A stretch of 64,000 bases of DNA from Phaseolus vulgaris (taxonomy: Eukaryota; Streptophyta; Magnoliopsida; Fabales; Fabaceae), in NCBI RefSeq assembly GCF_000499845.2, contig NC_023749.2, positions 15,648,698 to 15,712,697 on the forward strand, written 5' to 3'. A program made the translations under genes and the position numbers. The notes under the pieces are model-generated. The model saw only the letters and a list, made by a program, of their open reading frames with translations, did not search any database and had not been told where the DNA came from. This document shows positions 24,841 to 37,404 of the stretch, in pieces. Each line of letters starts with the position of its first letter. Within the stretch, counting starts at the first letter, position 1.

Positions 24841-27589
24841 CAAATATATATATATATATATATATATTTTAATAGACACTCAATTAAAAATATTTAAAAT
24901 TATGAAAAACTTAAAACTTAATTATGTAATCTTTTATTTTATTTTATGTGAATACACATAAGTAATGATAATTCAAAGTAAAACGATAGACTCATTCATC
25001 CATTCCACTTGACGATAGCACAAATTGAAAATATATTTTTTTATACTCAATAATAAGCTGATTTTTTTAATAAAGACTAAATTAAAAATATTCAAATTTA
25101 TTAGGAACTTAAAAATTAATTAAATATTTTATTATCCTATTAAATTATGATAAATTAAAATTTAACATTTTATATTTATTTATATATTATTATTTTAATA
25201 TTTGATATATAATTTAAATTTTAAATAAAAATAACATTGGATAAACATGCATCCTATGCTGAGATTGTATAGCACCTAACATTGTGAATTATATAAATGA
25301 ATATATCTAATAGCAACCTACCGTAACCGTTCACCGGCTTTTTAATATAATCATTTGCTGAACATTGAATTGTCAATTCTGCTGCTTTTTTTTTTCTTCA
25401 CTTTCTTTGGTCTTCACATATAATGTCACAATTAAGTGGAAATAAAAAATAGCTTCATCCCACACACTTATCCTTCATCTTTATAAGAATTGAAGTATTT
25501 ATTTATTTTTCTGTCATGAATAATAAACTTTGTTTAAAAAAAAAACAAGTTAATATTACTCGTAGTAGTTCAACTCGCTGTATTTTCTCTATGAACATAG
25601 ATCCTATTTCACTGTCAATCTCCAATGGTACTTTCTTCAGCTTATAAGCATATGAATTTGATTTATTGTTAGAATAATGCATCTCACATTATTATCTTTC
25701 TTTAATGAATAAATTAAATTGATTTGGTCACAGCATGTTCAACTACTTATATTATTTATCTAACTAGTTATATTATATAGTTCAACATGTTAAACGTGTT
25801 ATGGTAAACTAAAGAACACATCAGAGTCATAGCATAAACTTTATCCCATTAAATATTAATGGTTGAGACTTTCTGCACCCGATTGATTTTCTACTTGCAT
25901 CCAACTAATTTTTGAATTTCTAAAATTATTCTTCATTCTCAAATCGAAAATTTGAAAATAAAAATATATATTTTTGAAAAAAAATTATAATAGATTTTTG
26001 TGTTCTTGAAATGAAATTCTAAAATAGAATTAAAAAACTGTTTTAGAAAAAAATAATTCTAGAATAAACAAATATTTTAAATATTTTTTTAGAAAACAAA
26101 ATCTAAAAAATCCAGAAAAAAGAATATAGTTTTTTTTTAAAAAAATCTGAAATTTCAGAAAAAAAATTCCAAAACCTAAACCTAAAAAGTGTTACATTTA
26201 AAAATATATTCAAGAATACCAAATTTATAATATATTTTAATCTACACCCACTCTTTTATTTAAAAATTAAAAATGTGTTTTTTTATCATTTCACATAAAA
26301 TATTATTGGAAATAACGCGTCGACTAGAGATTAAAATATTTAATTCTTTATAAATGAATACAAATTTCACTTTATAAATTGTGAGTTAGGTTTAAAGTCT
26401 ACTTCTTAATATAATATTAAAGTTATTTAAAATTCATTTTAATAAAAGTTTGTTGAAAATTTCACATATAATTAAGTTAGACTTAAAGTTTAAAGTTTAA
26501 GATTTAGGATTTAGGATTTATTTTATTATTTCACATAAAACATAGGAGTCATTCGCAATGATAATTTATTGGGGCCTTGAGGTGTGGCAGGCTTTAGCCC
26601 ATAAAGAACCAAACACTACACAAGAATCGTGACGCTTTTGCTTCCACTACCTCCATCGCATCTAATAGCAACAAAGATTAAAATATTATGAAAAGGTTGT
26701 TCATGAATGTTTTTGAAGAACAATATTGTATCTGAAATAAATTATAAAAGATAAAAATTATGAGAGTGAAGGTAGTAATTGTGGGAGTATTCTATTAATT
26801 AAATGTATTTCATTGCTTTTTTGGGTGCAACATTTAAAAAAAAAAAATTGGAACAGAAAGGTACTATTTCATTTACAAGCAACATAAACAAAGTAAATAA
26901 ATTTAAAATTAAGTTAGTTAATACGCATATCATGGATAACTGCTAATTAAAATGGAATGCTAAGCATAATCTATCTAAAGTTTTTTAAACAAATCCAAAT
27001 ATAGGAAGTGGTCATATTGACTTGTTAAACTGGGTAAACTGTTTCATTAAGAACAAGTAGTTGATCCATATCGCACGTTAATAAAGTTGGTTAGTTAAAT
27101 TTTTTTATGAAGATCAATCATTAATTAAGTTAGATAAATACTTCATACCAATAAATAATTAAAATAATTAAACTAATAGTATAAATAACTATTATTTTTT
27201 AATTGCATTTTATTCTCTTGTTATTGATATTTTATAAAGATAGTCCTCTAATTTTTCGGAATGAGTTTCACCACTACCTTAATTATACAATATTGATTTA
27301 TATGTTAACTTGATATTTAATATTCAATAAAACAATGGTGTGACACTATTGTCGCGTGCCATGTTAGCACTGTTGTATTAATATATTTTTATTAAAATTA
27401 GATGTCAATTTATTAGATATGTAGCAAAATTAAACAATTAAAGTTAAGAAAAAAAGGCAACCCTATAGTCTTAATAATTTTTATATGGTTATTTTGATGA
27501 AATATAGACAGTGAGAGTTTTTGCTTTCATTTTTAATGGTTTTTAATAGATGAATGTTTATTTATTTGTAATAAATGCATTACATTTGT
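22501..27589. other. Intergenic DNA
   Basis: AT-rich, with no gene I can support apart from a short unrecognised frame near 23.6-23.8 kb. It contains two TA microsatellites at about 24810-24838 and 24846-24868 separated by TCAAATA. It also has A-rich low-complexity sequence around 25.9-26.2 kb. Confidence 0.6.
23578..23805 (-). other. Unrecognised open segment, possible gene fragment
   Basis: The minus strand is open from just below a TGA near 23812 to a TAA at 23578, about 75 codons. Composition looks protein-like (a PLPHLFKSVFHVENRYW segment, then SAFKMMKEKNRDGV) and is unlike the surrounding AT-rich noise. I do not recognise a family and see no flanking exons. It may be a stranded exon, a captured fragment or chance. 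Confidence 0.25.
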
Positions 27590-28140
27590 TTCCACTTCTG
27601 ATCGGTCTCCAATTGGTGCTTTGAGATACTGTTTTACTCGGATAACAGGGGCTTTACCTATTGATCACACTTTGACGATCAAGTCAGTGAGAACATTCAA
27701 ATTAAAAACTGTTCGAGTCTAGAGTATTCAGAAAGCGTACATTTACTCGGGGTCTCAAAACCCTTTTATAGACATTCCTTCAACAATTTTCATCAACGAG
27801 AATATAATCTCAACATCCAGAGTATAATATTCAACAATAATTGGTTCACTGTGTACCTGTTACTTTCGGGTACAAACATTTTTAACCGTTTTTACTTCAT
27901 TTAATAATATTTTTCAACCAATTCAATTATTCTTGTATTTAATAATATTCTTCAACCAATTCAATTATTTCTTCAGTTATTTTTAATTATCTTTCCTATG
28001 TAAACTTACTAGAAAACCTGGGATGATCTCGTAACACACTTTGGACCCATACCCGGTTCAGACCGAACTAGGCATAACTCGCACAACCGAGCTGACCATA
28101 CCTAAACACTTGGACCGAGATTCCGAGCACTCCTGACCAA
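27590..28140 (-). repeat. Relic gypsy (Tat-like) LTR
   Basis: On the minus strand there is a TATA box (CTATAAAAGGG, near 27760). Downstream comes GACTTGATCGTCAAAGTG, close to the 'GACTTGATCGTCGGAGTG' U5 signature of the Tat-like LTR near 48.37 kb. The upstream part (28040-28140) shares CCGAGCTGACC and neighbouring words with a fragment at 37.98-38.05 kb. No coding region is attached; probably a decayed solo LTR. Confidence 0.45.
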
Positions 28141-28487
28141 TGCAATATTATATATTAATTTTGTTATGAACTTTAAGTAAGAATTGTTTCATAGAATTTG
28201 TCAAATTTTTTTTTTTTTTCAAAATTTGAGTAGAAAAATCCTTTCAACTCATACAAATCTTTTGGATTTACATAAAGTCATGGTAAAAAATCCTTTAGAA
28301 GACAAGATAAAGGGAGAGGACCTTAGTTCTTCAACAAATTTATTATTGAATAATAAAAGTGTTATAAGCTTAAACACTTTCAATATGAATGTCCTAATTT
28401 TGAAAAAAGAAACAAATTATGTATGTGGATTGTTATATAATGTAGCATATGTACGAGTCTCGTATATTTCATATGCATGCATAAAGT

Positions 28488-28490
<3 letters not shown>

Positions 28491-28521
<31 letters not shown>
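28491..28521. repeat. TA microsatellite
   Basis: A run of about 15 TA units in AT-rich DNA. Confidence 0.9.
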
Positions 28522-28525
<4 letters not shown>

Positions 28526-28609
28526 ATGTATGCCTTTTATATGTAATTTTGATATATGAAAATACTTTGCTTTTCTTTTTTCTCCTTCTCTATCTTTCTC
28601 ATATCATCA

Positions 28610-29220
28610 CATGGTATCAATCAAGAGCTATTAATCTCTTCTTGTTATCATGTTTACCTCTTCATCTTCTCTTGTTTTTCAACATGAAAATTTTACTTTA
28701 CTTAACTAGAACTAAATATCATGATCTCATCCTCAAACCAGTTTAAGCTTGCCTTATTGGCTTCAATGATGTAGACTAGGCATATGATTTAGATGACAAA
28801 AGGTCCACAACGGGCTATTGTGTTTATTTTGGAAAAATTCTAGTTTCATGTGTTTCTCAAAAACAAAAAGTTGCCTCTCGTAACAACACTGAAGCATAGT
28901 ATAAGAGTATCGTTGTCGTCCTTGCTAAGATAACCTGGATTCAATCTCTTCTAATCGAGTTGCATCTTCTAACTCCCACTCCAAAGATATTTTTAGACGA
29001 CCTTGGAGTTGTTTTATTGGCTATGAATCCAGTAATGCACTCCAAATCCAAACATTTTGAGTTAGACCTACATTTCGTCCGTGAAAGGGTGCAGACGTCT
29101 TCTAAATCTGGTGCACCTTCCTGCTTAGTTTCAAGTAGTCTATCTCCTTACTAAACATGTCTCTGGTTCTTCTTTCATTAGGTTAAGACTATATATGTTG
29201 TTGCATAGTCCAACCTATGA
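28610..29220 (+). pseudogene. copia deletion derivative: PBS, gag start, RNase H
   Basis: TGGTATCAATCAAGAGC at 28613 resembles a tRNA-iMet primer-binding site carrying a 4 bp insertion. A short gag-like start follows (28650-28745, ending ...HDLILKPV). Then, without any protease, integrase or RT, RNase H begins: GFNDVD, DLDDKRSTTGYCVYFG, and PVMHSKSKHFELDLHFVRE to about 29090. Stop codons replace Trp/Glu positions (near 28775 and 28897). The join shows a deletion of several kb from gag to RNase H. LTRs could not be delimited. Confidence 0.65.
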
Positions 29221-29289
29221 CTAGTAATGAAAATACAAAACATTTCTAAGATCTTAACAAAGATATAAATGGAGCTAAAATTCAAAATA

Positions 29290-29700
29290 AAAGCCTGATT
29301 ACCCTAAAACTGAGTTCCCCAGCTTGGGGACTTGTGTACTACCCAAATCTTGAAAAATATGAGTAGATAATACCCACTCATAATAGTGGAAATTAATCAC
29401 CTACAGAGTTTGCATAACTCGGACATACTGGAAATAATTGACTTATGTTGCCGCTAGAATCAACTTGATATTCGATGATGAATATCAGTTACTAAGATTT
29501 TTTCACTAGTTTAAAAGTCTATAAATACCTTCTTATGGAGTATTCATCTCAACTCAATACTTTTACTCACTTCTTACTTACATATTCTCTAAAGTTCTTA
29601 CTAACTTGAGTGTCAAAAATTATTTTACAGGTGGACCATTACTCAATTTTCATCAACAAAACTCAGTTATCCTTCATAAAAAGGCCAATCAACTTAAAAA
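29290..29700 (+). repeat. Relic LTR with TATA box (gypsy-like)
   Basis: Contains CCCCAGCTTGGGGACTTGTG, a TATA box (TCTATAAATACC near 29519) and, about 90 bp later, ACTTGAGTGTCAAAAATT, which resembles the U5 signature of Tat-like LTRs. The short frame 29610-29822 shows no family features. No coding retroelement is attached on either side. Confidence 0.35.
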
Positions 29701-30045
29701 ACTCGTATATCCACCTCAAACCATTCAAACTAATTTCGAATAAGAAGAGTAGTGATTTTGAAACGCATGCACAATTGTGGTTAATGTTGGAAGGACCAAT
29801 ACCATGGACTTATTATTGTTAATGTTTGGAGGGACCAATCCAAGACTAGAAAGATTGCAAATGTTTCAGTACTACGTGATTTTTTATTATTGATTGTTAG
29901 TGTTCTAGAATGGAGTTGGAACCAAGAGAACAATTGCCTTCCTCCTTAATCGGTCGATCAACCTTTCCTCCCTTCTACTTAAATGTCCTCTTCGTACTCC
30001 TCTAGTCCCTCTACTCCTCGTCTTCATGAACTTCGGGTTCAGATG

Positions 30046-31171
30046 TGTTGAAGATGGATTAAACTTCTTCTCAACAAGTCTTAGTGTGTGTGTTTGATGT
30101 AGAAAAATGTATTGTTTGCTTTGAAGCCAGTGAGGATGTTATTAGTGGTCATAGTAGGTTAGAGTGAGTTTAAAGAGGCCTTTTGCTTCATGACCTACTT
30201 CATATCCTTAACCAAGGTGGTAAGATCAAACACAAAAACTTTTCAAAACTCTTTTATCAACTACCTTAAGTTTTCTCAAAATTAGGTTACTGCACAAAAA
30301 TAAATTTGTTGATTTGTAAAACAATAGATTTATTTTTGAACTGGTTAATGTTTTCCAAAATTCTGTTAGGGCACCAAAAAGTTTGTTGCAGCCCGTTATT
30401 ACAGTTAAGATGAGTTGGAAATGGTTTTAAAGTCATCTTTTGTTTTTAAGAAAAATAATCCGTTTATTTTAACTTCAACCTATTCTTTTTATAACAACTT
30501 TCAACTGTTTTTTGAAAAACTATTATAAATTATTTCTTGTACAAAGAGAGGCACATCTCACATGAAAGGACACTGAGTGATCACGTTTTTTAACACAGAT
30601 CAATGAGTTTTCATTGAGAGACAAAAGATTTGAATGTTTTCTTGAAAGGTTCTCTTAAAGAAATTCAAGTGTGCTTGTTCATTGTGTGCCTTGGTCAAGG
30701 GTTGAGGTTCTGTCATTGCTGAACTGCAGAAAAGTGCTGTTGTTTTTAGTTTCTTGCATCTTCTTTTCAGGTGCTTTCTTTCCTTATTCATTCTTGTGTA
30801 AAGGTGGTTGTTTAGACACTTCTTGATAGGGTTTCTTGGAGTGTTCTTGCTGCTGAAATAGAGTTTTTCAGCATTGTGTGTGCCTTGTTCTTGAAGGGTT
30901 CAAGAACGACAAGGGTTTGTAATTTGTTTTGAATTGTTTAGTGGATTTCACCTTGGTGTGAGGTGAGACTGGATGTAGCTCTTGATGAGTGAACCAGTAT
31001 AAACTGTGTGTCCATCTTTCTTCTCAATCCCTGCACTCGTTTTCTGCATAATTTGATAATTTGCCAAGAAAATAAATATGTTGAATCAAACTTAAATCTG
31101 TTCTTTCTGGGCTTGTTCATACTGTTCTTCAAATCTGCCCCTCTTGAACTTAGACACTAATAGACCCAACA
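30046..31171 (+). repeat. 5' LTR of the plus-strand SIRE-type element (1126 bp)
   Basis: Starts TGTTGAAGATGGATTAAAC and ends GACCCAACA, followed by a degraded primer-binding site (TTTGTATCAAGAGA, 31173-31186). Start and end match the LTR at 5803-7260 read on its own strand. It is shorter than that copy (1458 bp) and the solo copy (1822 bp), so the family varies by internal indels. Confidence 0.8.
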
Positions 31172-31219
31172 ATTTGTATCAAGAGATAGGAATTGTAATT
31201 TACTCAAGTTTTGTGCATT

Positions 31220-32700
31220 ATGTCTGAGTTTAAAATGCATTTTGCTGAGGGTGCATCTATCAATAGACCTCCTATGTTTGGTGGATTGAATTATGCGTTC
31301 TGGAAAACTAGGATGAAAATTTTCATGGAATCTATTGACATGGTAATTTGGGATGCAGTGGTCAATGGACCTTTTTTACCTATGCAGGTGGTCAAAGAAG
31401 AAACTGTAAAGAAGTCATGGTCTGAATGGAGTGAAAGTGAAAAGAAGAAGGCTCAATATGATTCTCTAGCAAAGAACATCATTACCTCTGCCTTGAATAT
31501 GGATGAATTCTTCAGGGTGTCTCAGTGCATCTCGGCTAAGGAAATGTGGGAAATATTAGACATAACACATGAGGGCACAAATGATGTGAAAAGAGCAACA
31601 AAGCACTCACTCATTCAACAATATGAAATTTTGAAAATGCAACCAGAAGAAAATATTGCAGATGTACAAAAATGGTTTACACATATTGTAAACCATCTCA
31701 ATGGACTTGGGAAGGTTTTTGACAGGGAAGAGCTCAAAATTAAGGTGATGAAATGTCTTGACAAGAGTTGGTAACCCAAGGTAACAACAATCTCTGAAAT
31801 CAGAGATTTATCCAAGATGTCCACTGCTGCTTTGTTTGGAAAACTGATGGAGTATGAGCTAGAGCTCAAAAGACTGAAAGAACAAGAAACAATGGAGAGA
31901 ATAACCAAGAGAATTGCTTTGAAGACTAGCATACAACATGATAAAAGTGATGAAGAAGAAAATACTGAACATGTTGAGACTTTTAGTCTACTCACCAAAA
32001 AGTTCAGCAGATTCCTAAAAAGGAAAAACCGAGACTGAACTCAACAAAGGAAAAGGTACTCAAAACCCAATGAATCAAATTCTTCTAACTACACTTGCTT
32101 TGATTGTGGTAAACAATCAAAATAAAGAAAAACCAGCCAACAAGAAGGGTGAAAGAGGCACAGGAAAAAGAACATATATTTCCTGAGAGGAAAATAAAGT
32201 CTCCTCAACAAGTGACTCCTCAACTGGAAGTGAAGAAGCAAATATGTGCTTAATGGTGAATAATGAAAGATCAATATCTGATTCGGTTAGTGAGTTTTCC
32301 ACTGATTCTGAAAGTTATGATCAACTGTTAATTGCCTTTAAAGAAACCCATGATGAAGCAAACAAATTAGCTGTCATATGTAATAAATTGAATAATGCAA
32401 ACAAGGTACTTGAACCTAAGGTTAAGTCAATTGAGGAAGAATTACACAAAGCTAAAACTGATCTTGTTAGTCTTGAATTGACATGTTTGCATCCATCTAT
32501 AAAAACCTGTGAAAACTAAGAAACTGGAAAAACAGGTTGAATATTTGCTGAAAACCTTATCAAATTTCACCAAAGAGAGAAAATCTTGAAACTTTGCCAA
32601 GATCATAGAATTTTGTTTTTAATAAAAATGGGCTATGATATAATACTGGAAGAAATAACAATGTTAAAAAGTTGTCCAGTTTTTTTGTTCTTTCTAAAAT
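31220..32700 (+). pseudogene. copia gag, SIRE type (broken, zinc knuckle deleted)
   Basis: The ATG at 31220 starts the same gag as at 5.7 kb. A TAA at 31772-31774 replaces Gln; the frame continues to a TGA near 32037. The first zinc knuckle is cut short: after CFDCGK the residues corresponding to GHIKVDC are missing through a short deletion. The acidic region and coiled-coil-like segment follow (32244-32519), ending in a stop and a frameshift. The second knuckle near 32740 has Gly in place of its second Cys. Clearly non-functional. Confidence 0.8.
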
Positions 32701-32887
32701 AGGTTATTCTTCTTTTAACAGTTCAAATACAATGCATTTTGTCTCTTGCTTTTACGGTATGAAATCTGGACATATCTCTAGAACATGTAAAGCTAGAAAA
32801 TACCTTGTTCCTAAAGGATTGACCAAATGGCTTCCTAAGGAAAGGTATTAATCCTACTGAACCCTAGACTAAAAAGGGGTACCATAT

Positions 32888-35189
32888 GTGTTAATCTTGT
32901 TTTTGCAGAAAAACAGTAGGAAAAACCAGTGGTACTTGGACAGTGGATGCTCAAAGCACATGACTAGTGATTTGGCTCAATTCACAAGTCTGAAACTTAA
33001 AGATGAAGGGCATGTCACATATGGAGACAATAACAAAGGAAAGATTCGTGAAAGAGGAAATGTTAGTACTGAAAATTCAACCACAATTGAGAATGTCTTA
33101 TATGTGGAAGGACTAAAACATAGTTGATGGAAGAGTGCCTTCATTCTTGGAGGATTGTTGGTGGAATTTGCGGAAGCTTAATGGAGGTTCACGGTCAAAG
33201 CTCTTATAGAAGATGTAGATGCCTTGGAGGTGCAAAATAGGTATGAAATGAGAGTGGTGAAGCCATCTCTCTTTGGTAGAATGGAAATTGAAGATCAATA
33301 ATCTAACCTTGAGATGTTTTTGACAAGTAGTGATATTGGCTCAAATTTGGCAGCAATTCACTATTATATTAATCTTGAAATTACATGAGCCAAGCCCTCT
33401 TATTATAGTGTTTAGAGGGCTGAAAATTCAAATGAAAGTGGAGGGAAATTCAAATGAGAAGCATTTGACTTTGGAGCCAATTCCTAGTCACAAGGGAAAT
33501 GTGACTTGGTTTCTTTCTTTGGCACCTCCTAAATCTACACCTACACCTTCTTTTTATGTCACATGGAAGGTGTGACTTATCTTTATACATTTGCACCTCT
33601 TATATCTATATCTACACCTCCCTTTATGTTCTACTAAAAAAACTACTCAAAAGTAATTTACAAAAACAGACATCCAATGATGCTTAGTTGGCTCAGATCT
33701 TCTATTTGTTGGGCTTGAGTTGAAGCTTGAACTTGTATTTGAGCTTGGGCTTGGTCTTCTTCTATCATGGGCTTGGGCCTCTTCCATCAATAGTCTTCTA
33801 AGTATTAGCCAACTATGTGACAAGGGCTACAAGGTTAACTTTGAAGCCAACTCATGTACAATTTCCAATGAATCCTTTGGTAAGGTGTTGTTCACAGGTA
33901 AAAGGGTAAATAATATTTATCTCTTAGATATCATGAACAATTGCTCTGAAAATGAATGTCTCTTATAAAAAAGTGACGAGTCTTAGCTGTGGCACAAGAG
34001 GTTAGCTCATATCCATAGAAATCATTTGAATAAACTGAAATCTAAGGATCTTGTTTATGGTTTACCAAATATAAAATTTCAAGATAATAGATTTTTGATG
34101 CATGTGTAAAGGGTAAATAAACAAGAACTTCTTTTAAAACAAAAGATATGATTTTTACAAATAAGACTTTGGATGTTCTGCATATGGATTTGTTTGGACC
34201 TTCTAGGACTGCTAGTTTAGTTGGAAATTTCTATGCCTTGGTAATTGTTGATTATTTCTCAAGATATACCTGGACTCTTTTTCTTGCTTCCAAAAATGAT
34301 GCATACAAAGCTTTTAAGAAACTGGCTAAGGTTCTGCAGAATGAAAGTGATAATAGCATAAAACAGATTCGCAGTGATCATGGGGGAGAGTTTCAAAATG
34401 CAAAGTTTGATAGGTTTTGTGAGAAACATGGGATTATACATAACTATTCAGTCCCTAGGACTCCCCAACAAAATGGTGTGGTAGAAATGAAAAATAGATC
34501 ACTTGAGGAGTTAGTTAGGACAATGTTAAATGAATCTAATCTACCTAAGAATTTTTGGGTCGATGCAATATACACTGCTTCTTATGTGCTTAACAGAACC
34601 TTGATTAGACCCATTCTTAAGAAAATTCCCTATGAACTCTATAGAGGTAGAAAGCATAGTATTAGTCATTTTAGGGTTTAGGGTTGCAAATGCTTTATTC
34701 TAAATAATGACAAAGATAATATGGGTAAATTTGATGAAGGAATACATATTGGCTATGCTATTAATGGACATGCTTACAGGGTGTATAACAAAAGATTGCT
34801 TACTGTGGAAGAATCTATGCATGTGGTGTTTGATGAATCTGATTATTATTTGCCTAAATCTGTTTTGGATGAACCTGGAGTAGATGATTTAAGAACCATT
34901 ATTCAAAAGAATCAATTTATTGATCTTGATACAACTGATACATGTCCTTTCAAAGAACCTGTTGTGAATGCAGAATTGCCTAAAAGGTTGAAAAATGGGT
35001 CTCAAAAAGGAAATCTCTTAACAACTTCTGTGAGACAATGGCTTTTGTTTCAGAAGTAGAGCCTAAATATCTGGAGGAAGCTCTACAGGACAACAATTGG
35101 ATAATAGTTATACAAGAAAAGCTAAATCAGTTTGAATCCAATGAAGTTTGGTCTCTAGTTCCAAGAACATCTGAGATGAACATCATAGG
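32888..35189 (+). pseudogene. copia protease, integrase and start of RT (interrupted)
   Basis: Protease at 32888-33124 has DSGCSKHMTS. The reading stops where a solo LTR is inserted (33125-33789) and resumes at 33795 with LLSISQLCDKGYK. The pre-integrase part is damaged around 34000-34120. The integrase core is at 34148-34681 with HMDLFG, SDHGGEF and PQQNGVVEMKN: the catalytic Asp residues are kept and the last Glu is kept in VVEMK. A stop interrupts at 34679. The connector (34721-35059) and the RT start (to 35189, ending EMNII) follow with a frameshift between them. Confidence 0.8.
33125..33789 (-). repeat. Solo LTR (gypsy family) with TSD ATAGT
   Basis: The insert begins TGATGGAAGAG and ends CTCTTCCATCA, with ATAGT at 33120-33124 and 33790-33794. 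Removing it plus one duplication restores the copia reading ...GLKHS/LLSISQ. It shares features and order with the LTR at 44469-45484 ('tcacatggaaggtgtgac' type word, TTGGGCTTGGGC near the right end). TG...CA ends, a 5 bp duplication and no internal genes make it a solo LTR. Strand follows the relative, whose TATA box reads on minus. Confidence 0.85.
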
Positions 35190-37011
35190 TGTTGGGTTTA
35201 ATAGTGCCAAAGTTCAAGAGGGGGGGTGAATTGACCTTTTAAAACTTCTTCGCAGAAACAGTGTTTAATCCAGTTTTACAGAAAATAAATCGATTTATGT
35301 AAAAATGAACAGATTTATTTCAGCACTGTTTTTGTTTGAAAAGCTTTTAATTCAGCAAGATTAATCACAAGATCATGCAGTGAAAATTTTCAGCAGCACA
35401 CACACAAATATCAGATTTGAAAAACAGTGAAACACAAAACTGCAAGCTTCAATTTCAAGCAAGTGATTAAGGTTCAATTGGTAGCATGCTAATTAATTGA
35501 GTGATCTTTGCAAACAAGCTGTTTCAGTGGCTTTTAACAGACTATGAATGTTCTTCTTGATGTTAAACAATTTTCCAGAAATTAAGAACACTTAATCACA
35601 GAACAGCAAGCTTTAATTTTAAGCAATTGTTTAAGGTTCAATTAATGACGTTGACAGTTTTCTTGAGCAACCTATCACGATCAATCTGTTCCAGTGGCTT
35701 TTAGCAGATTTTATATGTTCTTATCAGATTAAAACAGCTTTTTCAGAAATCAAGAACAGTATGCACTGTGCCCAGAAAGAACAGATTTATTTTCAATTGA
35801 ACAGATTTATTTCTTCGCTGTTTTATCAATTATGCAGAAACGAAATTGCAGAGAGAGAGAGAGAATGAACACAAGCAATTATACTGGTTCACTCAACCTG
35901 AGCTACATCCAGTCTTCACCAACAACAAGTGGAATTCACTAACACACAGTACAATCAAGTACACTTCCCACTGTTCTTGAAACCTACAAGAACTTAGGTA
36001 CTCTTGCTGAAAAAACCTATTTCAGCACTCATACACACACATCCACTCTCCAAGAACACCTATCAAGAAGAGGATTCAACCAAACTTTTGCAAGTAATAA
36101 GAAGTGAAATGACTACACCTGATTGAGGTAACAAAGATCAGCCTTAAACCAGTAGGCAAGATTGCTAGAACAGTAGCTGCACCTCACACCAAGCTTTTGG
36201 AACCAAACCAAGAACAAGCACTTTGTGATTTTTGAAATCTTTGAAGAACAAATGCTAATCCTTGAAAACACTTAACTCTCTGCTGTCAAAACTTGTTTTT
36301 TGTAAATGTATAAACTGTTTGAATCGTTATTTAACTCAGAAACAAGTTTGCATTTTATAGACAACCAGCTTATAACAGAATTTTGAAAAACAGTTAAAGC
36401 TGTTATAAAATGAACAGATTGAAAATAAAATGAACAGATTTATTTTCAAAAGCAGTTAGAGAATCTGTTAAGTGAGGAGACTTAGTCAACCATTCTGGTG
36501 CTGAGATAAAACTGAAAAACGTTTAAGCATGACATGGCACCAGAGGCAAAAAGAGTCTATTCATTTACAGATGAACAGATTTATTTTTCAAAACGAAAAC
36601 AGAGGAAGTTTAACTATTTGAAACTCAGTCGTTTTGAAAAGAAGAAGACTTAGTCAAAATACCTGATGCACAAAATCCAATTTTTACAAGACTTTAGCCA
36701 AGACATCAGTGAAGAAAATGAATCTGTTTATTTGGAAAAGAACAGATTTATTTTTATGCAGTAAAACGTGTTTTTGTGTAAAACATGTGAAAAACAGTTT
36801 TAGAAAACTTATGCTTGTTCTTATCACATGGCCAGTGATTATGAGGTGAGTTACCCAGCAAAAAGCTACTCTTAGACAACCTCTAAGCACTAACTAAGAC
36901 ACACTTAAAGCAAAGCACAAATACATGGAAAGTACATACAAGTCTTCATCAAACACTACATATAAGTCTTCATCAAACATAATCTTGAAGGGGCAGCAAC
37001 CATCTTCAACA
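35190..37011 (-). repeat. Solo LTR (SIRE family, 1822 bp) with TSD ATAGG
   Basis: On plus it begins TGTTGGGTTTAATAGTG and ends CATCTTCAACA. ATAGG lies at 35185-35189 and 37012-37016 and belongs to the RT codons for I-G. The start resembles TGTTAGAGTTAAGCAGTG at 5803 and the end matches that at 7260, so it is the same LTR family as the element at the left edge, in minus orientation. The perfect duplication shows insertion of a full element followed by LTR-LTR recombination. AACAGATTTATTT-like words recur within it. Confidence 0.9.
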
Positions 37012-37404
37012 ATAGGAACTAAATGGGTGTACAAAAATAAGATGAATGAACATGGGGCTATCACCAAGAACAAGGCAAGGCTAGTTGCTAAGGGCTACAA
37101 CCAGGAAAAGAGAATAGATTATAATGAGACTTATGCACCAGTGGCACGACTAGAAGCATTTCGACTCCTCTTAACATTTTCCAGCATAAAAGGATTCAAG
37201 TTATTCCAAATGGATGTAAAAAGTGCATTCTTAAATGGATATATTAATGAAGAAGTGTTTGTTTCTCAGTCTCCAGGATTTGAAGACTACAAACATCCAA
37301 AACAAGTGTTCAAGCTCAAGAAGGCATTTTATGGGCTTAAGCATGCACCTAGACAATGATATGAAAGGCTAAGTGACTTTATACTATCTTAAGGTTATGA
37401 CCAA
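37012..37404 (+). pseudogene. copia RT fragment, continuation after solo LTR
   Basis: Reading resumes with GTKWVYKNKMNEHGA and runs through FQMDVKSAFLNG and FYGLKHAPRQ to about 37359. A TGA then replaces Trp, a few more RT residues follow, and homology ends near 37404 before the YVDD motif would appear. The truncation point joins LTR-like DNA. Confidence 0.8.

Larger units (their letters stand above)
30046..37404 (+). mobile_element. SIRE-type copia element with two nested solo LTRs, 3'-truncated
   Basis: Plus-strand relative of the element at 1-7260: LTR (30046-31171), primer-binding site, gag, protease, integrase and RT in order. A gypsy solo LTR interrupts the pre-integrase region (33125-33789) and a SIRE-family solo LTR interrupts RT (35190-37011). 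Both are cleanly removable by their 5 bp duplications. RT then ends abruptly near 37404 in unrelated LTR-like sequence, so the RT end, RNase H and 3' LTR are missing. Many stops and deletions make it older than the copy at the left edge. Confidence 0.85.
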
